Shown: piece by piece, positions 35,689 to 43,821 of the stretch
Numbering within the stretch: the stretch's first letter is position 1
Layout: each line of letters opens with the position of its first letter
Source of the DNA: Bacteroidaceae bacterium
Lineage (GTDB): Bacteria; Bacteroidota; Bacteroidia; Bacteroidales; Bacteroidaceae
Direction: 5' to 3'
DNA length: 64,000 nt
NCBI GenBank assembly: GCA_016280445.1
Contig: JAEEGS010000022.1
Span: 1 to 64,000, forward strand
The notes under the pieces: generated by a model
What the model saw: the letters and a program-made list of their open reading frames with translations, nothing else
Database searches by the model: none
Told to the model about the DNA's origin: nothing
Program-made: the position numbers and the translations under genes

Positions 35689-37830
35689 TCATCCCAATTC
35701 TCCTATCCACTTGCTCAGCCAGCGGCCAACGCGTGTGCTGCCTGTATTGGTGCCATGGTGGTGTGGATCTGTAAAAGGAGATATTTCACCCGCTTGTTCT
35801 TGTTGGTCGGGGTAGATGAGCATGAGGCTTTGTCCAGCGAAATGGGTGGGCAATTGATAAGGCAGACGGGCAAAAGAACTCTGGTAGGAGATACTTCCTC
35901 GACGTGCGGTGACCACCACGAGCAGATGGTCGCCCTTGATTTCGTGGCGTAGCGCAGGGAAGTCACTCCACGATTCAAATACTTCGTAGTTGTCTCTGAC
36001 GCTCTTGTGGCGTTCCCGCATGTAGTGCATGATGAGGTTGCCTGTTTTTTCGGTAGCATAGAAGTCCATCTGGCAACCGAGATCCTCTGCCATTCGCGCG
36101 ATACGGTTGATCCAGCGGTAGAATCCCTTCTCATACTCTGCTTTTTCGGGTACAGCCACTACAATCCGTCGGATGGTGTTGGCTGGGATGGTCATGCTGA
36201 CGATGATGAGTTGGCGCGACATGTTTTCGATGAGGCCTTGGGCAAACTGTCCAAGGAAGGAATCACCTTTGTGGCGCTGGCAATGCAGTCCGATGAGCAA
36301 CTCGCTCGCGTCGTTTTCTCTCAAGGCGTGGATAGTGGCGGTGACGAAGTTAACGGCCAGACGGGTCTGTGTCTGCACAGGTACATCGGCGGCAGATGCC
36401 AATCGGGTGGCCATGTTGAGACACTCACGGCTGTGAGCCTGTGTTTGTTCGCTGAGGTCGGCATCGTTGATGATGTTGAGACAGATGAGGCCTCGGTTCA
36501 GTCGCTGGTTGCGCATCATGAAGGCGGTGGACATCAACGTCCTGATGTTGCTGGGTTCGTTGACGGGGATGAGAATCTTCTCATCGTCAAGTGCTGTACT
36601 GTCTCGTCGGGTTCGTTTGTTACTCTCGGCATTCCTCACCTTCAGTTTCTTGGCGGCTTGGTCGGTGGCGATAGAAGAGATGATGCACGAGATGAGTATC
36701 ATCATCACCACACCATCCAGCACGGCGTTGTTCATCAGGGGGACGCCTGGAGCCACCTCCAGTTTCACGCCCACCATCACCATAGCTAATGCACCTGCAG
36801 CATGCGCTTCGGTCAAGCCGAACATCATCACACCCTCTGTGCGTGTCATACGGAAAATCTTACGGCTGAGCAGGGCGGCGAGGTATTTGGAGAGCGTTCC
36901 GGCAATGACCATGATGGCCACCACTATGGCGGCTTTACCTTCGCGGAACATCGGGGCGACATTCACCAACATGCCGACACCAATTAGAAAGTAGGGAATG
37001 AAGAGGGCATTGCCGGTGAACTCGATACGTCTCATCAACGGAGAGGTGTTCGGCACGAAACGGTTGAGCACCAAACCCGAGAGGAAAGCTCCGAAGATGC
37101 CTTCCAGTCCGCAGAGTTCGGCTGTGGCGGCAGAAAGGAACACCACCGCCAGCGTGAAGGTGAACTGGATGACAGGTTCGCTATACTTGCGGAAGAAAGC
37201 CCGGATAAGTCGTGGAAGCAGGAAGAATACTCCGAAGAGATAGACGGTCACCTTGAGTGCGAAGAACAGCCAGAACCACACACCGCCTGTTCCCTTGATG
37301 GTGCCGGAAATGCCTGCCAGAAAGAGCAGCGCCGACAGCAGAGCCACCATGGTGGCGGCCACCGAGATGGTAACAGAGGGCTCATTGCTGATTCCGTAGC
37401 GTCCCACGATGGGGTAGGCCACCAGTGTGTGTGATGCGAAAATGCAGGCCAGCAGCAGTGAGGCGGCCAGGCTGTAGTTGAGGAACCAGTAGCCGGCAAC
37501 AAATCCCAGCACGAAAGGAATCACCGTCGTGATGACACCGAACGTGATGCCCTTTATGCGGTTCTGCTTCAGGTTCTGTATGTCCATCTCTAAACCAGCC
37601 AGGAACATGATGAAGTAGATGCCCACCTTGCCGAACAGTTCAAACGAAGCATCACGCGCCAAGATGTTGAATCCGTTTTCACCTATCAGCACACCTGCCA
37701 AAATCATTCCAATCAGATGTGGAATGTGTAGTTTGCTGAAAATCATTGGGGCAAACAGTATCACACAGAGCACGAGGAAGAAAATCCATGTGGGGTCGGT
37801 GATGGGAAGATATGTGGTGATGACGTCCAA
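35689..37830 (-). CDS. CPA2 cation:proton antiporter with cytoplasmic universal-stress-like domain
   Basis: A 713-residue protein. About 12 membrane helices cover residues 10-395, with IPHLIGMILAGVLIGENG, VGIYFIMFLAGLEMD and LCGLEGIFGAFLSGLVLNR typical of KefB/NapA-like exchangers. ILIPVNEPSNIRTLMSTA and IRRIVVAVPEKAEYEKGF in the C-terminal ~290 residues suggest tandem USP-like nucleotide-binding domains rather than the RCK domain of KefB. The ion is probably Na+ or K+. It lies 71 bases upstream of lolD on the same strand. Confidence 0.85.
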   Translation of the reverse strand: MDVITTYLPITDPTWIFFLVLCVILFAPMIFSKLHIPHLIGMILAGVLIGENGFNILARDASFELFGKVGIYFIMFLAGLEMDIQNLKQNRIKGITFGVITTVIPFVLGFVAGYWFLNYSLAASLLLACIFASHTLVAYPIVGRYGISNEPSVTISVAATMVALLSALLFLAGISGTIKGTGGVWFWLFFALKVTVYLFGVFFLLPRLIRAFFRKYSEPVIQFTFTLAVVFLSAATAELCGLEGIFGAFLSGLVLNRFVPNTSPLMRRIEFTGNALFIPYFLIGVGMLVNVAPMFREGKAAIVVAIMVIAGTLSKYLAALLSRKIFRMTRTEGVMMFGLTEAHAAGALAMVMVGVKLEVAPGVPLMNNAVLDGVVMMILISCIISSIATDQAAKKLKVRNAESNKRTRRDSTALDDEKILIPVNEPSNIRTLMSTAFMMRNQRLNRGLICLNIINDADLSEQTQAHSRECLNMATRLASAADVPVQTQTRLAVNFVTATIHALRENDASELLIGLHCQRHKGDSFLGQFAQGLIENMSRQLIIVSMTIPANTIRRIVVAVPEKAEYEKGFYRWINRIARMAEDLGCQMDFYATEKTGNLIMHYMRERHKSVRDNYEVFESWSDFPALRHEIKGDHLLVVVTARRGSISYQSSFARLPYQLPTHFAGQSLMLIYPDQQEQAGEISPFTDPHHHGTNTGSTRVGRWLSKWIGELG

Positions 37831-37890
37831 TGTGATAGGTTTAGTTATCTAAAAGGGTGCATTTGTGTTGCTAAACACATGAAATTCGTG

Positions 37891-37898
37891 CAAAGATA
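37891..37898 (-). promoter_or_regulatory. -7 box for the antiporter
   Basis: TATCTTTG on the minus strand about 60 bases before the antiporter start. No good TTTG was found at the expected distance. Confidence 0.5.
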
Positions 37899-37942
37899 CG
37901 CTTTTTCCTTTATTCCCCTTTCCTTTTTCTACTGAAAAGTTG

Positions 37943-37950
37943 TAATTTTG
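37943..37950 (+). promoter_or_regulatory. -7 box for asd
   Basis: TAATTTTG lies 46 bases before the asd ATG in the divergent region. Confidence 0.55.
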
Positions 37951-37996
37951 CAGCGTTTTTCAAGAATCAATAAGAAAACATAAATAAGGTAATAAG

Positions 37997-39007
37997 ATGA
38001 AAGTAGCAATCGTCGGCGCCAGCGGCGCTGTAGGACAGGAATTCCTTCGTGTTCTTGATGAGAGAAATTTCCCTATTGATGAACTCGTTCTGTTTGGCTC
38101 CACTCGTAGTGCAGGCCGTAAGTACACGTTCCGTGGCAAGGAGTATGAAGTGCAACTCCTCAAGCACGGCGACGACTTCAAGGGTGTGGACATCGCCTTC
38201 ACTTCTGCTGGTGCAGGCACATCGAAGGAGTTTGCTGAAGACATCACCAAGTTTGGTGCCGTGATGATTGACAACTCCAGCGCTTTCCGTATGGATGATG
38301 ATGTGCCATTGGTGGTACCTGAGTGCAACGCTGAGGATGCCCTCAATCGTCCTCGTGGCATCATCGCCAATCCCAATTGCACCACCATTATGATGGTCGT
38401 TGTGCTCAAGCCTATCGAGAAGTTGAGCCACATCCAGCGCATCCACGTGGCCAGCTATCAGAGTGCTTCAGGTGCTGGCGCAGCCGCTATGGCAGAACTG
38501 CAGCAGCAGTACAAGGAACTGGTGGAGGGCAAAGAGCCTACCGTGAACAAGTTCGCCTATCAGTTGGCCTACAACGTGATACCTCAGATTGATGTGTTCC
38601 AGGACAATGGCTACACCAAGGAGGAGATGAAGATGTTCAACGAGACTCGCAAAATCATGCACACCGATGCCAAGTGCTCGGCTATGTGTGTGCGCATCTC
38701 GTCGCTCCGTGCCCACAGCGAGGCTGTGTGGGTGGAGACAGAGAAGCCCATCAGCGTGGAGGAGGCACAGGCTGCCATCGCTGCTGCTGACGGTGTAACA
38801 CTCATCGACGACCCCAAGAACCAGAAGTACCCCATGCCGCTCTTCACAGCAGGCAAGGATGATGTATATGTGGGTCGTGTGCGCAAAGACCTTGCCAACG
38901 AGAACGGTCTCACCTTCTGGCTCTCAGGTGACCAAATCAAGAAAGGTGCAGCACTCAACGCTGTGCAGATTGCTGAGTACCTCATCAAGGTGGGCAATGT
39001 GAAATAA
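37997..39007 (+). CDS. asd: Aspartate-semialdehyde dehydrogenase
   Basis: A 336-residue NADPH enzyme reducing aspartyl phosphate to the semialdehyde, the branch point for lysine, threonine, methionine and diaminopimelate. [18 protein letters not shown] binds NADP; Cys128 in NPNCTT is the nucleophile; [18 protein letters not shown] and [15 protein letters not shown] (His general base) follow. Monocistronic, with a promoter upstream and terminator directly after. Confidence 0.96.
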   Translation: MKVAIVGASGAVGQEFLRVLDERNFPIDELVLFGSTRSAGRKYTFRGKEYEVQLLKHGDDFKGVDIAFTSAGAGTSKEFAEDITKFGAVMIDNSSAFRMDDDVPLVVPECNAEDALNRPRGIIANPNCTTIMMVVVLKPIEKLSHIQRIHVASYQSASGAGAAAMAELQQQYKELVEGKEPTVNKFAYQLAYNVIPQIDVFQDNGYTKEEMKMFNETRKIMHTDAKCSAMCVRISSLRAHSEAVWVETEKPISVEEAQAAIAAADGVTLIDDPKNQKYPMPLFTAGKDDVYVGRVRKDLANENGLTFWLSGDQIKKGAALNAVQIAEYLIKVGNVK

Positions 39008-39034
39008 TTCACAGAGAAACCTCTGTACTGATAC

Positions 39035-39081
39035 AATAAAAGAGCCCCCGTTACCTGATTAGGAACGGGGGCTCTTTTATT
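39035..39081. terminator. Bidirectional terminator between asd and the FKBP gene
   Basis: AATAAAAGAGCCCCCGTT pairs with AACGGGGGCTCTTTTATT around an 11-base loop. Confidence 0.9.
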
Positions 39082-39089
39082 TGTTCTTT

Positions 39090-39728
39090 TTAGTGTTCTG
39101 CCTCGCTGGCTCCATGCCACGTGGTGTTCGTGTCTATCTTGTATTTGTAGATACGTGCCAATTTGATGTCGAAGATGAGGGTGGAGTAGGCTGGAATGGA
39201 GCCTGACGAGTTGGTGGTCGTGCCATAACCCAGATAGTAAGGAACAACCACTTTCCATCTGTCGCCCACCACCATGTTCATGGTGGCAGTGGCAAATCCC
39301 ACCACATTTTCTGCCACCGACAAAAGGGCTGGCACATCCGTCTCCTCGTCGAGATTGTAGGTGTTGTAACTCTTGCCGAAGATGTATCCCTGCGGGTAAG
39401 AATCCGAAGGAATCAGGCGGCCGAGATAATGCACACGGATGGAGTCATTATACTCAGGGTTCTTTTCCCCCTCACCATCCTCCATCTTCTTGATGTAGAT
39501 GTAGTGATTGTTGCCCAGATTGTGGTTTTCATCCGATTCAATCAGATTGAAGGCAACCATCTTGCTCCATCCGTCGGTGCCCGTTTTGGCAAGGTCGGCG
39601 ATAGAGTCCACGTAGTGCTGATTCCTGCTCGGCCAGTTGGCATACTCGCTCACCTCTTCGTTCTCTTTGCACGAGGAGCCCCCCAACCCCCAAAGGAGGA
39701 GGGCTAACGCGATGAGGAAACCCTTCAT
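39090..39728 (-). CDS. FKBP-type peptidyl-prolyl isomerase lipoprotein
   Basis: From ATG 39728 a 212-residue lipoprotein with signal MKGFLIALALLLWGLGGSSC; ATG 39785 would add 19 residues. The C-terminal half has FKBP features (DSIRVHYLGRLI, GFATATMNMVVGDRWKVVVP, YYLGYG...GSIPAYSTLIFDIKL), though the first strand-loop region is modified with inserts. It resembles GldI-like periplasmic folding helpers. The signal-peptide codons coincide with a C/G-rich repeat also found in nearby intergenic DNA. It lies downstream of glyQS and may be cotranscribed. Confidence 0.8.
   Translation of the reverse strand: MKGFLIALALLLWGLGGSSCKENEEVSEYANWPSRNQHYVDSIADLAKTGTDGWSKMVAFNLIESDENHNLGNNHYIYIKKMEDGEGEKNPEYNDSIRVHYLGRLIPSDSYPQGYIFGKSYNTYNLDEETDVPALLSVAENVVGFATATMNMVVGDRWKVVVPYYLGYGTTTNSSGSIPAYSTLIFDIKLARIYKYKIDTNTTWHGASEAEH
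39677..39705. repeat. C/G-rich palindromic repeat inside the FKBP signal-peptide codons
   Basis: On the minus strand it begins AGCCCTCCTCCTTTGGGGGT and ends GGGGGGCT. It differs at few positions from the repeat at 39807-39834 and from the two in argE, and encodes LALLLWGLGGS of the lipoprotein signal. Confidence 0.75.
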
Positions 39729-39806
39729 GCCTCGAAAAGGAAGGGATGCGATGGTGCGCTTGATGTTTATGATGATAGTTTTCATTTCTATATCCGGGGT
39801 TGCGTG

Positions 39807-39834
39807 AGCCCTCCCCCTTTGGGGGCGGGGGGCT
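39807..39834. repeat. C/G-rich palindromic repeat at the glyQS 3' end
   Basis: A 28-base sequence, AGCCCTCCCCCTTTGGGGGC then GGGGGGCT, nearly self-complementary. It overlaps the first two bases of the glyQS stop codon. Confidence 0.8.
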
Positions 39835-41386
39835 ATTTCAGATTCTTCAGCAGGCTGGTGATGGTCACCTGGTCTTCGATGATGCCGCGCAGGTCGGCAA
39901 TGTTCACGCGCTCCTGCTTCATTGTGTCGCGGTAGCGGAGGGTGACGGTGTTGTCCTCCAGCGTCTGGTTGTCCACAGTCACACAGAAAGGTGTGCCGAT
40001 GGCGTCCTGACGGCGGTAGCGCTTGCCAATCTGGTCCTTCTCCTCGTACTTGCAGTTGAAGTGGAACTTGAGTCCATCGATGATTTCACGTGCCTTCTCT
40101 GGCAGGCCATCCTTCTTCGTCAATGGGAACACAGCCAGTTTGATAGGAGCCAATGCAGCAGGCAGACGCAGCACCACGCGGGTGTCGCCACCTTCGAGCT
40201 GTTCCTCGCAGTAGCTGTGGCACATCACAGACAGGAACATACGGTCTACACCAATAGAGGTCTCAATCACGTAGGGAGTGTAAGAGGTGTTGTCCTCTGG
40301 GTCGAAGTATTCAATCTTCTTGCCTGAATATTTAGCGTGCTGACTGAGGTCGAAGTTTGTGCGGGAGTGAATGCCCTCCACCTCCTTGAAACCGAACGGC
40401 ATCTTGAACTCCACGTCAGTGGCAGCGTTGGCATAGTGTGCCAGCTTGTCGTGGTCGTGGAAGCGGTAGTTCTCCTCGCCAAAGCCGAGTGCCTGATGCC
40501 AAGCCATACGACGCTTCTTCCATTCTTCAAACCAAGTCAGCTCAGTACCAGGCTTCACGAAGAACTGCATCTCCATCTGTTCGAACTCACGCATACGGAA
40601 GATGAACTGACGAGCCACAATCTCGTTGCGGAATGCCTTACCAATCTGTGCGATACCGAATGGCACTTTCATGCGACCAGTCTTCTGCACGTTCAGGTAG
40701 TTCACGAAGATACCCTGAGCTGTCTCTGGACGCAGGTAGATGGTGGATGCACCTTCAGCCGCAGCACCCATCTCTGTCTTGAACATCAGGTTGAATTGGC
40801 GCACATCTGTCCAGTTTCTTGTGCCGCTGATGGGACATACAATTCCCTCGTCGAGGATAATCTGCTTCAAGCCCTCCAAGTCGATGCCACCCTCTGCGTT
40901 CATCACTTCCTGATAACGCTGGTGCAGGGCATCACGCTTCTGCTGCTCCTCCAATACGCGAGGTGAAGTGGCTCTGTATTGTGCTTCGTCGAAGGCGTCA
41001 CCAAAGCGCTTACGTGCCTTAGCCACTTCCTTCTCAATCTTCTCGTCGTACTTGGCAATCTGGTCCTCGATGAGCACATCGGCGCGATAACGCTTCTTCG
41101 AGTCGCGGTTGTCGATGAGTGGGTCGTTGAATGCGTCCACGTGACCTGAGGCCTTCCAAATGGTGGGGTGCATGAAGATGGCCGAGTCGATGCCCACGAT
41201 GTTCTCGTGCAGCAACACCATGTACTGCCACCAATACTGCTTGATGTTGTTCTTCAACTCCACACCGTTCTGACCGTAGTCATACACGGCGCCGAGTCCG
41301 TCATAAATCTCAGAGGAAGGGAACACGAAACCGTACTCCTTGCAGTGGCTCACCACTTTCTTGAAAATGTCTTCTTGCTGTGCCAT
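39833..41386 (-). CDS. glyQS: Glycyl-tRNA synthetase, single-chain class II
   Basis: A 517-residue alpha2-type synthetase charging tRNA-Gly, unlike the alpha2beta2 enzyme of E. coli. Motif 2 lies in FGIAQIGKAFRNEI, motif 3 in YVIETSIGVDRM; GIVCPISGTRNWTDVRQFNLMF and YLRPETAQGIFVNY are family blocks. The anticodon-binding domain (LAPIKLAVFPLTKKDGLPEKA) is C-terminal. ATG 41386 (MAQQEDIFKK) is chosen because the upstream ATG overlaps the promoter. Its stop lies within a palindromic repeat. Confidence 0.96.
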   Translation of the reverse strand: MAQQEDIFKKVVSHCKEYGFVFPSSEIYDGLGAVYDYGQNGVELKNNIKQYWWQYMVLLHENIVGIDSAIFMHPTIWKASGHVDAFNDPLIDNRDSKKRYRADVLIEDQIAKYDEKIEKEVAKARKRFGDAFDEAQYRATSPRVLEEQQKRDALHQRYQEVMNAEGGIDLEGLKQIILDEGIVCPISGTRNWTDVRQFNLMFKTEMGAAAEGASTIYLRPETAQGIFVNYLNVQKTGRMKVPFGIAQIGKAFRNEIVARQFIFRMREFEQMEMQFFVKPGTELTWFEEWKKRRMAWHQALGFGEENYRFHDHDKLAHYANAATDVEFKMPFGFKEVEGIHSRTNFDLSQHAKYSGKKIEYFDPEDNTSYTPYVIETSIGVDRMFLSVMCHSYCEEQLEGGDTRVVLRLPAALAPIKLAVFPLTKKDGLPEKAREIIDGLKFHFNCKYEEKDQIGKRYRRQDAIGTPFCVTVDNQTLEDNTVTLRYRDTMKQERVNIADLRGIIEDQVTITSLLKNLK

Positions 41387-41425
41387 TATATGTAAGTTTT
41401 TATTGTTCAGTTTGTAAAAACTTTG

Positions 41426-41433
41426 CAAAGGTA
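41426..41433 (-). promoter_or_regulatory. -7 box for glyQS
   Basis: TACCTTTG on the minus strand, 40 bases before the glyQS start. No clear TTTG at -33. Confidence 0.6.
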
Positions 41434-41527
41434 CGACATTCTTTCCTAAAAGCCGTGATTTGAACCTAAAAATAATGTGAAAGGGAGGAAAATTTCCTCC
41501 AAAAACCGACTGTCAGTGCCACCAATA

Positions 41528-41722
41528 CCTTCCTTTCACTACCTCCAAAGACTCTCTTTCACTGCCTCAATGGCGGTGTGACTCAGACCGACCCTATCGG
41601 TGTGAGTCACACCGACACCCCCGGTCTGAGTCACACCGTTTCCGAGGCAGTGGAAGAGAGGTGGAAGAGGTAGCGGAAGGGGCATTAAAGAGGTAGTGGA
41701 AGTGAGTCTTTGGCAGTTATGC
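41528..41722. repeat. 23-base-period intergenic element with three 17-base near-palindromes (copy 3)
   Basis: Three 17-base units lie at 41574-41590 (CGGTGTGACTCAGACCG), 41598-41614 (CGGTGTGAGTCACACCG) and 41622-41638 (CGGTCTGAGTCACACCG), with 7-base spacers. The third is the exact reverse complement of the first. The left flank has two 23-base blocks sharing TTTCACTrCCTC (41528, 41551). The right flank has three starting GGCAGTGGAA, GGTAGCGGAA and GGTAGTGGAA (41646, 41669, 41692). The flanks are roughly inverted copies of each other. Together with the sequence out to 41789 it fills the gap upstream of glyQS; no gene is seen. Confidence 0.85.
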
Positions 41723-41789
41723 CGTCAACTCAGTTTCCAGCTCTTGATTGGCAATGTCTTGTGGCTTTCCATTTGGAAGATGCCCATTG

Positions 41790-41921
41790 TTAATCTTCAT
41801 CGCCAGCCTTGATGTCTCTTCTTCCTCTGAACTCATTTACTCTGTTGGAGCCCTCCACCATCATGGTGGGGCCAAGAATCTGAACTACTTTTGTTTCAGG
41901 AGTTTTGTATGTTTTCTTCAT
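41790..41921 (-). CDS. Small peptide (43 residues) at the end of the surface-protein operon
   Basis: ATG 41921 lies two bases after the fimbrillin stop and the frame ends in TAA at 41792-41790. The product starts MKKTYKTPETKVVQILGPTM and ends RRDIKAGDED. Short peptides starting MKK-Y-xPxT-VV are frequent next to fimbrial and surface genes in Prevotella and Bacteroides, but their role is not established. Tight spacing and the conserved-looking start support a real gene. No signal peptide is seen. Confidence 0.65.
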   Translation of the reverse strand: MKKTYKTPETKVVQILGPTMMVEGSNRVNEFRGRRDIKAGDED

Positions 41922-41923
41922 AT

Positions 41924-42943
41924 CTAAGGAATAATTTTAGTAATATTAGTGCCGTCAATCTTATATAGGGAATTCTTGCCGATGTTGAGGCTTACGTCAT
42001 GTTGGTAACCCAACTCAAATTCGTCACCGAATGGGATGTATGCCGTTCCGCTGTATACATCATTGTCACCCTGCTTAATTGTGCAGTCAATTTCAAAATA
42101 GGTGCCTGTAGAGGAGGTGGGGTTGGTGGCGGGGTCCCATGCTGTCAACGTCTGTGGAATCATGAAAAGGTAGGGTTCGACAGACTTGTCGAGGGGAATG
42201 AACTCCGTCGAGCCAAGCGTAATAGGGTCACCAGCGTAGAGCGTGAAGCCGGCATTGGTTTGAATTGATGACCATGATGAGGTGTTGTAGTGGTATGCAC
42301 CTTTCTTTTTCACGTTGCAGAGTTTAACTCTGCTCACGTTTAGTGTATAGGCTTCCATATTCGTGGACTTCTTCACAAAAAAGCGCAATGCCGAGCAGAC
42401 GTGGTCGAAGGAGAAGTAAATTTTGCCCTGTGTGTTGTTCCATGTGCCACTGGTGGTGGATACCAGCAGGTCTTTTTGCTTAGAAGACAACTCATCTACG
42501 GTGAAGTCGATATAAGGGTAGGGACCGTCTTCAGTCTCGCCTTCAGGAATGAAATAGATTTGTTTTTCGTTCTCATTTAAATTTTTATCTTCATAGGTAA
42601 AAGCATACCAGTTGACGGTGATGTTGCCCGCAACGGGCCAACTACTGTCGTCAGCCGACCATTTTCCATCATTAGCAGTGACCTTTATATCATTGCTTGA
42701 ATAGAAAGAATCATACGCATAGTTCATATTAAACGCTGTGAGCGAAGCGGTGGTGCTGATGGCTGCTCTTGTGTCGCGGATTCTCGCTTCGGCACCGGAG
42801 GTCACATACGGATTCTCCGTCACTTGAATGGTCAGTGGGTACTGAGTCTTGGTGGGCGGCTGTTGTGCACCTCCGTCATCGTCGCTGGAGCAGGCGGTCA
42901 ATCCTATCAGCCCCAGGGCGATCATCATCATTTTTGTTTTCAT
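41924..42943 (-). CDS. Fimbrillin-family lipoprotein
   Basis: A 339-residue protein with lipoprotein signal MKTKMMMIALGLIGLTAC followed by SSDDDGG, an acidic outer-membrane sorting context common in Bacteroidetes. ISTTASLTAFNMNYAY, GNITVNWYAF, GKIYFSFDHVCSALRFFVKK and YLFMIPQTLTAWDP match fimbrillin-like (Mfa/FimA superfamily) domains. RIRDTRAA near residue 55 could be a processing site. Third gene of a minus-strand operon behind the giant surface protein; it may be an anchor or minor subunit. Confidence 0.8.
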   Translation of the reverse strand: MKTKMMMIALGLIGLTACSSDDDGGAQQPPTKTQYPLTIQVTENPYVTSGAEARIRDTRAAISTTASLTAFNMNYAYDSFYSSNDIKVTANDGKWSADDSSWPVAGNITVNWYAFTYEDKNLNENEKQIYFIPEGETEDGPYPYIDFTVDELSSKQKDLLVSTTSGTWNNTQGKIYFSFDHVCSALRFFVKKSTNMEAYTLNVSRVKLCNVKKKGAYHYNTSSWSSIQTNAGFTLYAGDPITLGSTEFIPLDKSVEPYLFMIPQTLTAWDPATNPTSSTGTYFEIDCTIKQGDNDVYSGTAYIPFGDEFELGYQHDVSLNIGKNSLYKIDGTNITKIIP

Positions 42944-42967
42944 TCTTTTGTTTGTGATTATTGTTGA

Positions 42968-43813
42968 TTACATATTGACTGTTTGAAATCCAGCAATCAC
43001 CTTGAACGTGTTGTGGAAGGTGAGCACGCGTTGGGTGGCAGCGTGGTAATACTTCAGCGTGACAGTTTCGCCCGCCATGCGTCCGAACACGGTCATAGTG
43101 ACGGGCACAGAGAACAGGTGGTCGTCGAGTGTGTAGGTGCCCCTGCACTCATCGTTCACGAAAGCGCCCAACATATCACCCACAGCGGGTTGGATATCCG
43201 ACAACTCCAAAGATGTGACAGCCACATTGAGGTCCATCACCACTGGGTACTTTGTCGAACCGTGTGTGAACTGTGGGATGAAGTCTTCGTTGATGCCGAA
43301 AACATCGCCAATCTTAGCCTGACTCTGGGTGGAGAAGGTGAACGTCTGTTTCAGCTGACTGCAATAGTAGCATATATCCACGTTCATCGGCATCTTGTCG
43401 GACTCATTGCCGTAAGGCTTCAGCAGGAAGGTTCCATTGACCCCATTGCCATTTCCGCTTACGTTGATGGCAGGCCCACTCATTCCGCGCATTTCGTTAT
43501 CTACGAAGACAGCCAACAGATCGTCCTCGCTGGCATAGGGTTTCAGGGTCTCCTCTATCTGAATCAGCATCACGCCCCAGTTCTCGAAGTAGCTGGGGTC
43601 AGGTTCCGTCCAGTCAGGGCGGGCATCATTGCCCATCCAATCCACTTGCCACGATGGAGCGTTGTTCACGTTGTTGGCGGTGAAGAATGTTTGTGTCTTA
43701 CCCGAACCATGTCCATCGTCATCGTTGCAAGCCCCCCATGTGAGGCCTGCCAGCAGGAGACAGAGCATCATGGATAACTGATGATTGCTCATTGACAGTT
43801 TCATAGTCTTCAT
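42968..43813 (-). CDS. Lipoprotein with two surface modules shared with the giant protein
   Basis: A 281-residue protein whose signal ends CLLLAGLTWGAC, then a DDDGHGSG linker. Two similar modules follow: DLLAVFVDNEMRG (~residue 95) and GDMLGAFVNDECRGTYTLDD (~205), each followed by beta strands and a YYC/YYHA segment. Related text (DIIGAFDSNNVCHG, DHLVAFADGELCGE) occurs twice near the C-terminus of the giant protein encoded just upstream, which suggests common origin. It starts eight bases after that gene. Several start codons are possible (43813, 43804). Function unknown. Confidence 0.7.
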   Translation of the reverse strand: MKTMKLSMSNHQLSMMLCLLLAGLTWGACNDDDGHGSGKTQTFFTANNVNNAPSWQVDWMGNDARPDWTEPDPSYFENWGVMLIQIEETLKPYASEDDLLAVFVDNEMRGMSGPAINVSGNGNGVNGTFLLKPYGNESDKMPMNVDICYYCSQLKQTFTFSTQSQAKIGDVFGINEDFIPQFTHGSTKYPVVMDLNVAVTSLELSDIQPAVGDMLGAFVNDECRGTYTLDDHLFSVPVTMTVFGRMAGETVTLKYYHAATQRVLTFHNTFKVIAGFQTVNM

Positions 43814-43821
43814 ACGTTTTT

